Assembly (NCBI GenBank): GCA_027365515.1
Contig: DAHXMK010000281.1
Span: forward strand, 1 to 11,449
Length of the DNA stretch: 11,449 bases
Source: Candidatus Aminicenantota bacterium
GTDB lineage: Bacteria; Acidobacteriota; UBA4820; DSQY01
Direction of reading: 5' to 3'
Shown: positions 6,543-11,449 of the stretch, in pieces
Layout: each line of letters starts with the position of its first letter
Position numbering within the stretch: position 1 is the stretch's first letter
Notes under the pieces: model-generated
Database searches by the model: none
Seen by the model: only the letters and a program-made list of their open reading frames with translations
Told to the model about the DNA's origin: nothing
Program-made: the position numbers and the translations under genes

Positions 6543-7528
6543 GCACGACTCCTGCCAATGGATGGAGCCAGCAAGATTCCGAGGCCGTTATACGCGCTAC
6601 GGATGAGAAGCTCCGCGACGCGCTGTCGTCCGACGTCCCGCCGGGATTGACCACCGAAGAAGCCGCGCGGCTGAGGCGCACTCTCTTGGATGCGCTTCCA
6701 CGGGAGGCCGCCCAAGGCGCCAGGCGTCTTTGCCACGTCTTCGCGACTGATCGCGAGCGCCTGCGCGAAGCCGAAGCGAAACAGCGCACGCGCCTGGCCC
6801 GCGAGGCATCGGCCGTGGAACGTTTGAGCCTTCACCTGCGGGTTCAGCACATGATCCTCTTTTCAAGCTGCATTCTACTCATAATCACCGGCCTCCCAAT
6901 CAAATTCCATGAGTCCGCCGTCTCCGGCGCCGTCATGAGCTTGTTCGGCGGGCCGTCGGTGACCGGCTTCCTGCACCGCGCGGGAGCGGTCGGCCTTACG
7001 CTCATCGGCCTCTATCACATCTTCTATTCCGTGGCCTTCAGATCCGGCCGCCGCGATTTCGGCCTGCTCATCCCGAAACTGCAGGACGCGAAAGACGCGC
7101 TGCGGCAAATCCTGTATTTCATAGGGCGACGAAAGGAGAGGCCCCTTTACGGCCGATTCTCGTACATAGAGAAATTCGATTACTGGGCCGTCTATTGGGG
7201 CATGGTTGTCATGATCTCCTCCGGCTTCATCCTCTGGTTCAAGGAGGCGGCCATCAACGGCTTTGGAAAGTCCATCTACGATATCGCCCGCGAAGCCCAT
7301 TCGGACGAGGCGCTCCTGGCCACCCTGGCCATCGTCATATGGCATTTCTACAACGTCCACTTTAATCCCAAGCGCTTTCCAGGGAGCTTGACTTGGTGGA
7401 ACGGGAAGATCACCGTTGATGAATTCAAGGAGGAGCACCCGCTTGAGTACGAGGAGTGGCGCCTCTCCGGAAAAGTAGCCGGCGAGCAAGAGGCCGCCGG
7501 TGAAGCGCCGCCGGGGGACAATGCATGA
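6539..7528 (+). CDS. Cytochrome b with a soluble N-terminal extension
   Basis: A 329-residue membrane cytochrome, likely the b partner of the preceding 9-heme protein. Residues 1-100 are charged, predicted helical and cytosolic, with no recognised domain. Four membrane helices follow at about 103-122, 144-165, 213-233 and 252-272. H104, H146, H160, H254 and H269 repeat the spacing (42, 14 and 15) of the fused gene's H424, H466, H480, H573 and H588, so two b hemes are expected. The conserved segment FSYIEKFDYWAVYWG and WHFYNVHFNP confirm the paralogy. Unlike its two paralogues it lacks cysteines in the central cytosolic loop. The lone CH at 65-66 is not a heme site. ATG 6539 overlaps the upstream stop (ATGA), with GGGGAGGA at 6525-6532; the same overlap recurs at its own end, indicating translational coupling. 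Confidence 0.85.
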   Translation: MSTTPANGWSQQDSEAVIRATDEKLRDALSSDVPPGLTTEEAARLRRTLLDALPREAAQGARRLCHVFATDRERLREAEAKQRTRLAREASAVERLSLHLRVQHMILFSSCILLIITGLPIKFHESAVSGAVMSLFGGPSVTGFLHRAGAVGLTLIGLYHIFYSVAFRSGRRDFGLLIPKLQDAKDALRQILYFIGRRKERPLYGRFSYIEKFDYWAVYWGMVVMISSGFILWFKEAAINGFGKSIYDIAREAHSDEALLATLAIVIWHFYNVHFNPKRFPGSLTWWNGKITVDEFKEEHPLEYEEWRLSGKVAGEQEAAGEAPPGDNA

Positions 7529-9525
7529 GCTTGACGAAGAAAAGACTCGCCGTTGTAGCCGCGGGCGCAGTGGCGCTGGCCGTTTGCGCGTGGCTTTTCG
7601 CGAACGCCGAAGCGCGCCGCTCGACCTTCTGCTCCACGTGCCATTACATGCAGCCGTACGTGGAGGAGTGGAAAGCCTCCGCCCACAAGAATGTCGAGTG
7701 CATCAAGTGCCATCCGGCCCAGAGCACCGCCATGTTCGCCCAGTTCGTCAAGTACATCACCCACACCTACAACCCGCGCCCGAGAGCCTTCGTTTCGGAC
7801 AAAGCCTGCCTCGGCTGCCACAAGGGCATCGCCAAAAGCAAGGCCGTCAAGTTCATGGCCGTCTCCTTTCCTCACCAGCCGCACCTCACGGCCGACCGCA
7901 GGGGAATCCGCCTCAGATGCGCCTCGTGCCACGGGTCCAGCCAGCGGGCGGGACACGTCACCGTTGACGAGAACGTCTGCTTCTTATGCCACTTCAAAGG
8001 AGAAGGTCCGGCCGAGACGGTCGCCGGCTGCGGCGCCTGCCACGGAGCGCCCGCGGGAATGGCGCGCCACGGCGAGTTCATCTTCGACATGAAGGCCTAC
8101 GCCGACGCCGGAGTGGCGTGCGGACGCTGCCATATCGAGGTTCACGAGGGCAATGGAGCGGTGTCGCAGGAGAAGTGCTACAGTTGCCACGTCTCGCGAG
8201 TAGATAGAATCACGGATACCAAACTCGTCCACGACCGCCACGTAGAGCAGCGAGAAATCCGCTGCATGGAGTGCCACGACCCGATCAGGCACGGCAACAT
8301 CAAGGCCCTTTCGGTGCTAGACGTTTCCTGCGAATCCTGCCATTCCAACCTTCATTTCGGTCCGAAGGAGATGTACCTCGGGGTCGGCGCCAAGGGCGCG
8401 CCCGACACGCCGAGCAGGATGTTCGCCGCCCAGATAAACTGCATAGGGTGCCACACCAAGGTTGTAACGCAGGGAGGAGCGGCGTTCCTGGGCCAAGGCA
8501 ACAAGACCGCCGACCCTCGAGCGTGCGCCGCGTGCCACGATGCCCGGTACATTCCGATGGTGGACCGCTGGAAGAGCGAAGGCAAAGCGCTGGTCGCTGA
8601 GGCCTCCCGCCTGGCGAGGCTCGGATCATCCCTGGCGGCGGAGTCAAGAGGGAGCGCCGATGCACGCAAGATCGCACGGGACCTCGACTTCAACGCCAGA
8701 TTCCTGGAACAGGGACATCCGGTCCATAACATCGAATACGCGATAAAGGTTGTGCAGGCCAGCGAGAAGATGGCCGCGAAACTAAGCGTATTGGCCGGAC
8801 GCAAAGCACCGTCGCCCTTGGAGCCGGCTTTCGCCAGGGACGCGTTCAGCTTCTGCGCGGAATCATGCCACTCCTTCATTCCCAAGAGCGACCCTCATAA
8901 TTTTCAGGGGGTGGATTTCCCGCACGATTTTCACGCCCTGCAAGTTGGGCTGTCGTGCGACACATGTCACGAGAAAGGCAAGCACAAGGTTCTGGCGCTA
9001 AACAACCCAGGTGATTGCGCTTCGTGCCATCACGACAGCGCAAAAGCCGATTGTCTCCGTTGCCACCAGCGGCAGGCTGAGTTTTATTACGGTAAGATAC
9101 CAGCCTCCATCGGCATCACCACGCCTCCCAACGTCATGGCTCAAGCGGTGGGCTGCGCGGATTGCCACTATCCGACCAACGCGGACGCCATGAAGGACAT
9201 TGGCGGAGCGTGCGAAGCTTGTCACAGCGGGACGGGGAAGAAACAGTATGAGGATTGGACGGCCCAGCTCAAGGCTGGACTAGATCGCGTTCATCTGCAA
9301 GCCGACGAGGTTCGCGCGGGACTTGCCAGCCTTCGCAGGCACCAGGTGGATGCATCAGCACTGGAAAAACGGTTCGCGGAGATCCAGCGCCGGATAGGCT
9401 TCATCGAGCAGGCGAAAGGCATTCACAATGTTCCAGCCGCGTTGAAGGAGTTCTCTCGCGCGCAACAGGAATTGGGGGCGCTGCTTCTCAAGATGGGAGA
9501 CCTGACGGACAATAAAGCGCCCTAA
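7525..9525 (+). CDS. 18-heme NapC/NirT-headed multiheme cytochrome c
   Basis: A 666-residue membrane-anchored periplasmic cytochrome. One N-terminal helix (about 8-27) is followed by a NapC/NirT/NrfH signature, FCSTCHYMQP...EWKASAHKNVECIKCHP (36-64), which in that family forms the quinol-oxidising first heme with a Met-side ligand. There are 17 CxxCH sites (first cysteines 36, 59, 95, 132, 152, 169, 199, 218, 247, 269, 306, 334, 478, 498, 510, 544, 563) and one CxxxCH (444-449). Three HxxH...CxxCH units (near 117, 236 and 467) recall cytochrome c3/c7 modules. Two similar helical segments without hemes (about 346-422 and 576-655), each with an HN motif, close a 12-heme and a 6-heme block. It overlaps the preceding stop (ATGA) and is the last gene of the operon. 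A quinol dehydrogenase or electron-storage role is inferred. Confidence 0.87.
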   Translation: MSLTKKRLAVVAAGAVALAVCAWLFANAEARRSTFCSTCHYMQPYVEEWKASAHKNVECIKCHPAQSTAMFAQFVKYITHTYNPRPRAFVSDKACLGCHKGIAKSKAVKFMAVSFPHQPHLTADRRGIRLRCASCHGSSQRAGHVTVDENVCFLCHFKGEGPAETVAGCGACHGAPAGMARHGEFIFDMKAYADAGVACGRCHIEVHEGNGAVSQEKCYSCHVSRVDRITDTKLVHDRHVEQREIRCMECHDPIRHGNIKALSVLDVSCESCHSNLHFGPKEMYLGVGAKGAPDTPSRMFAAQINCIGCHTKVVTQGGAAFLGQGNKTADPRACAACHDARYIPMVDRWKSEGKALVAEASRLARLGSSLAAESRGSADARKIARDLDFNARFLEQGHPVHNIEYAIKVVQASEKMAAKLSVLAGRKAPSPLEPAFARDAFSFCAESCHSFIPKSDPHNFQGVDFPHDFHALQVGLSCDTCHEKGKHKVLALNNPGDCASCHHDSAKADCLRCHQRQAEFYYGKIPASIGITTPPNVMAQAVGCADCHYPTNADAMKDIGGACEACHSGTGKKQYEDWTAQLKAGLDRVHLQADEVRAGLASLRRHQVDASALEKRFAEIQRRIGFIEQAKGIHNVPAALKEFSRAQQELGALLLKMGDLTDNKAP

Positions 9526-9569
9526 GCCGTTCCTACAGGCTATTCAAGGAATGGGCGGCTTTGCGTTTC
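9525..9569 (+). terminator. Imperfect terminator-like hairpin after the cytochrome operon
   Basis: AGCCGTTCCT (9525-9534) pairs with AGGAA (9547-9551) and CGGCT (9556-9560), leaving a 4-nt bulge TGGG and a 12-nt loop, followed by TTGCGTTT. It lies immediately after the stop codon of the last cytochrome gene. The interrupted U tract and the bulge make it a weak intrinsic terminator. Confidence 0.4.
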
Positions 9570-9762
9570 ATCTCCATCCGCCTTGCCGCTTCGTGGCACA
9601 CGCATAAATTCGCTTCCTGGTTCTTGCCCATAGAATGGGACCAACGAAATCCATCATTCCAGGCTGAGACAAGCCGGGAGAGAACACTCCCCATCCATCA
9701 TTGTTCGGCAGTGTCCGGGTTCGCACGCTTCTGGTCTGGGGCATATCCCCCAGCGAATTTGT

Positions 9763-9792
9763 CTCCTACTAATCCTACTTGATTAGTAGGAG
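9763..9792. promoter_or_regulatory. Perfect 12-bp inverted repeat, likely Rrf2 operator
   Basis: CTCCTACTAATC (9763-9774) and GATTAGTAGGAG (9781-9792) are perfect reverse complements around a 6-nt spacer. A second, shorter palindrome is nested inside: CCTACT (9774-9779), TGATT, AGTAGG (9785-9790). There are thus three half-sites, two direct and one inverted. The repeat overlaps the -35 hexamer of the Rrf2 promoter and ends 21 nt before the start codon, the usual place for an autoregulatory Rrf2 site. Which regulator binds is inferred; I do not match it to a named IscR or NsrR consensus. Confidence 0.65.
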
Positions 9793-9807
9793 CTAGCGGC
9801 CTAGAAT
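9779..9807 (+). promoter_or_regulatory. Rrf2 operon promoter, apparently giving a leaderless mRNA
   Basis: TTGATT (9779-9784), an exact 17-nt spacer and TAGAAT (9802-9807) form a good sigma-70-type promoter. Start of transcription about 7 nt past the -10 falls at 9814, the A of the ATG. No Shine-Dalgarno sequence lies between the promoter and the start; the only GGAG is 21 nt upstream. A leaderless transcript is the simplest reading. The -35 sits inside the inverted repeat, so binding there would block the polymerase. Confidence 0.5.
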
Positions 9808-9813
9808 CGCTTC

Positions 9814-10278
9814 ATGAGGCTTTCGACGAGGGCGCGCTACGCGCTCAGGATGATGCTCGATCTGGCGAAACATGGCGAGGGCGGGCGGCTTGTGAGTCTC
9901 GCCGACATTGCGGAGCGGACCGACTGCTCCCGCGGCTATCTCGAACAGCTCGCCGCCGCGCTTCGCAGGCAGAGGCTGATCCACGGCGTCGCCGGCAAAG
10001 GCGGAGGGTACAGGCTCACCCGCGCCCCAGGCGAAACCACGCTGCGAGAAATCATCGAGGCGTCAATCGGCAGAATCAGCATTCTGGATTGCCTGGAGGA
10101 CGCTTCGACCTGCATGAGGGCCGACGTCTGCGAGTGCCGCCTCGTTTACTCCCTCATCAACACGAGGATCACCCAGGTCCTCGACGATTTTACGCTGGCC
10201 GACCTTCTGGATCCCAAGCTAAAGCTGAGAGTCAAGCTGCAACTCGGACAAGCGCGCGAGAAAGAGAGGCGTCAATGA
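9814..10278 (+). CDS. Rrf2-family transcriptional regulator with C-terminal cysteine cluster
   Basis: A 154-residue winged-helix DNA-binding regulator of the IscR/NsrR/RirA family. The N-terminal MRLSTRARYALRMMLDLA, the recognition-helix region CSRGYLEQLAAAL (38-50) and the wing GKGGGYRL (61-68) are family hallmarks. Four cysteines lie in the C-terminal part at 93, 100, 106 and 108. The first three have C-x6-C-x5-C spacing, close to the iron-sulfur ligand pattern of IscR (C-x5-C-x5-C), so an Fe-S-sensing role is likely; C108 creates an additional CxC. The ATG at 9814 is the only sensible start and appears leaderless. Its stop overlaps the start of the macro-domain gene by the ATGA arrangement. 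The adjacent perfect inverted repeat suggests autoregulation. Whether it also controls the cytochrome operon cannot be told, since no copy of the repeat lies near 2600. Confidence 0.92.
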   Translation: MRLSTRARYALRMMLDLAKHGEGGRLVSLADIAERTDCSRGYLEQLAAALRRQRLIHGVAGKGGGYRLTRAPGETTLREIIEASIGRISILDCLEDASTCMRADVCECRLVYSLINTRITQVLDDFTLADLLDPKLKLRVKLQLGQAREKERRQ

Positions 10279-10817
10279 TGGAGAGTTCCGTAAACGGGAA
10301 GCGCCTGAAGCTGGTCAAGGGGGACATCACGGCCCTTGACGTGGAGGCTTTCGTCTTCTACGCCAGGCCGGACTTGAAGCTCGGGACCGGGTTCGGCGGG
10401 GCGATCGCCCAGCGGGGAGGCGGAACGATTCAGGAGGAACTCGACCGGGCCGGAGGCGCCGAAACGGGCGGCTGCGTCATCACCGGCGCGGGCAACCTCA
10501 AGGCCAAGTACATCATCCACGCCGTCGGCCCGAAGCATCACGAGGCGGACGAGGAACAAAAGCTCAGGCGGACCATCCAAGGCGCGCTTCAGGCCGCCAA
10601 GGGTAAAGGGATCCGCCAGATTGCCTTTCCCGCCATGGGCGTCGGCTTCTACGGCGTTTCTCTCCCGCTTTGCGGCAAGGTGATGCTCGACGAGATTTCG
10701 CGCCACCTGCAGAATGGGACCACGCTCGATGAAGTAATCATATGCCTCTTGGACAACAGGGAAATGAAACCGTTCTCCGAGTATTTCGGCTCGATTGGAA
10801 AGGGTAAAAATGACTGA
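10275..10817 (+). CDS. Macro-domain (ADP-ribose-binding) protein with divergent active-site motif
   Basis: A 180-residue single-domain protein. Macro-domain landmarks are visible: KGDIT (15-19), GTGFGGAIAQRGG (37-49), GGCVITGAGNL (65-75), IIHAVGP (80-86) and IAFPAMGVGFYGV (116-128, the phosphate-binding loop). Family members bind ADP-ribose and many hydrolyse ADP-ribosyl or O-acetyl-ADP-ribose groups. Here the usual NAAN after the first strand is replaced by FYAR (28-31) and GGGVDGAI by GTGFGGAI, so the catalytic Asn is missing. A binding rather than hydrolysing role is plausible. Start: ATG 10275 overlaps the Rrf2 stop and has GAGAGG 5 nt upstream; a second ATG follows at 10278. The frame is open upstream to 10089 but that part lies inside the Rrf2 gene. 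It overlaps the next gene by 8 nt. Confidence 0.87.
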   Translation: MMESSVNGKRLKLVKGDITALDVEAFVFYARPDLKLGTGFGGAIAQRGGGTIQEELDRAGGAETGGCVITGAGNLKAKYIIHAVGPKHHEADEEQKLRRTIQGALQAAKGKGIRQIAFPAMGVGFYGVSLPLCGKVMLDEISRHLQNGTTLDEVIICLLDNREMKPFSEYFGSIGKGKND

Positions 10818-11449
10818 GAGCGCCCTGCTTCACTTCACCGAGCACCGCCTGCAGGAAGTCTCCCTGGCGTTCATGGCCATAATCTACATCCTTCGCGTCA
10901 GATGGATGTTCTCCTTCAAGTACGGCAAGGAGCGCCAGGCCTTCACGGGAAAGGGAAGCGAGTCCAACAGGCGGAGCGCCATTTTCTATTCCATGATGAA
11001 CATCGCCATGCCGTGGGTCATGGAAAGCACCAGGCGGAACGTTCTCTTCTGGGTCCAGTTCGTGATATTCCACCTGGGCGTGACGGCGGCTATCACCTTG
11101 TCGTTCATAATCCCTTACGCCCCGTCGCTTATAGAGCCCAGGCCGGTTTGTCTAGCATTCCAGGGGATAATCGCGGCCGCCTTTCTCGTTGGCTGCTATC
11201 GGATCGCGCGCAGGGTGGCGCGCCCGTACATAAGAGCCATCAGCACTCCCGACGACTACTTTTCGCTGATGCTCTTGACCGCCTGGTTTCTATTCGGAGT
11301 ATTCGCGGCGCCGAACCGGCCCGATCTCTCCGAATGGCCCGTCGTCACGTTTTTCATTCTGACCGGCGAGCTCAACATACCGCGCGAGTCTTCAATGACG
11401 CTGCTTCGGGACATAGTGATGAACGGCCGGATCAAGCTCGACCCGAGCC
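10810..11449 (+). CDS. NarI/DsrM-like respiratory membrane protein, 3'-truncated
   Basis: The frame is open from ATG 10810 to the window edge (213 codons, no stop). GGAAAGGG (10797-10804) lies 5 nt before the start. Hydrophobic helices appear at about residues 13-33, 80-102, 114-132 and 150-168, with another beginning near 178. The sequence STPDDYFSLMLLTAWFLFG (145-163) after a basic segment is typical of nitrate-reductase-gamma / DsrM / HdrE-type cytochrome b subunits. H88 in FHLGVTA is a possible heme ligand. Such subunits oxidise quinol or deliver electrons to a partner Fe-S (HdrD-like) protein, which would be expected just past the edge. The family call is moderate because only part of the protein is seen and overall similarity cannot be measured here. 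It overlaps the macro-domain gene, so it belongs to the Rrf2 operon. Confidence 0.7.
   Translation, partial: MTESALLHFTEHRLQEVSLAFMAIIYILRVRWMFSFKYGKERQAFTGKGSESNRRSAIFYSMMNIAMPWVMESTRRNVLFWVQFVIFHLGVTAAITLSFIIPYAPSLIEPRPVCLAFQGIIAAAFLVGCYRIARRVARPYIRAISTPDDYFSLMLLTAWFLFGVFAAPNRPDLSEWPVVTFFILTGELNIPRESSMTLLRDIVMNGRIKLDPS

Larger units (their letters stand above)
9526..9813. other. Gene-poor gap between the cytochrome and Rrf2 operons
   Basis: This 288-bp stretch holds no convincing gene. It contains the imperfect hairpin after the cytochrome operon, a small minus-strand ORF of 53 codons (9533-9694) with a CVCH motif but no clear ribosome site, a short hairpin CTGGGG-N6-CCCCAG (9736-9753), and the operator/promoter of the Rrf2 gene (9763-9807). 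A 73-codon plus-strand frame at 9561-9782 starts at TTG, runs through the operator and looks accidental. Third-position GC is lower here than in the flanking genes. Confidence 0.5.

Noticed and set aside
6731..6736. Cys-His pair (LCHVF) in the third cytochrome b as a heme site
   Set aside because: There is no first cysteine at CxxCH spacing, and the segment should be cytosolic.
2728..9525. Complete extracellular electron-transfer conduit
   Set aside because: No outer-membrane porin, lipoprotein cytochrome or other outer-membrane component is encoded, so export of electrons outside the cell is not supported by this window.
9561..9782. 73-codon plus-strand frame
   Set aside because: It starts at TTG inside a terminator-like hairpin, has no SD, runs through the Rrf2 operator and resembles no known protein.
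10089..10274. Upstream extension of the macro-domain frame
   Set aside because: It is contained in the Rrf2 gene; the macro fold begins after ATG 10275.
1..11449. Mobile elements, CRISPR arrays, tRNA or rRNA genes, phage genes
   Set aside because: No transposase, integrase, regularly spaced repeats or cloverleaf-like sequence was found on either strand by reading; no tool search was possible.

Overview
The window comes from a GC-rich bacterial chromosome that is densely packed and rich in multiheme cytochromes. This suggests an anaerobic respirer of a deltaproteobacterial / Desulfuromonadota-like or similar uncultured phylum. The lineage is inferred from gene content only; no 16S rRNA or other decisive marker is present.

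Layout. (1) 1-1984 (+): the 3' three quarters of alaS, cut by the left edge. (2) 2036-2470 (-): a small heat-shock protein (Hsp20), convergent with alaS across a perfect 10-bp hairpin. Its 5' leader can fold into two adjacent hairpins, the second containing the Shine-Dalgarno sequence, which looks like an RNA thermometer. (3) 2471-2727: an AT-rich divergent promoter region. (4) 2728-9525 (+): five tightly packed genes that look like one respiratory operon: an 11-heme cytochrome c fused to a diheme-type cytochrome b, a stand-alone cytochrome b, a 9-heme cytochrome c with one membrane anchor, a cytochrome b with a soluble N-terminal extension, and an 18-heme NapC/NirT-headed cytochrome. Together they carry 38 predicted c-type heme sites plus three b-type membrane modules with the same histidine pattern. 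(5) 9526-9813: a gene-poor stretch ending in a perfect inverted repeat over the promoter of the next gene. (6) 9814-11449 (+): an overlapping operon of an Rrf2-type regulator with a C-terminal cysteine cluster, a macro-domain protein lacking the usual Asn motif, and a NarI/DsrM-like membrane protein cut by the right edge.

How the parts may work together. The five-gene operon looks like an inner-membrane quinol/periplasmic-cytochrome electron-transfer system. The cytochrome b modules would exchange electrons with the quinone pool and pass them to periplasmic multiheme domains. This is the logic of the Geobacter Cbc complexes (CbcL-like fused b/c proteins and split b + c pairs). The notable feature is that the same module appears twice in one operon, once fused (gene 1) and once split (genes 3 + 4), beside a third cytochrome b and a very large NapC/NirT-type cytochrome. 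The Rrf2-macro-membrane protein operon looks like a separately controlled redox unit. No outer-membrane porin or conduit is in the window, so the terminal acceptor cannot be read from the sequence.
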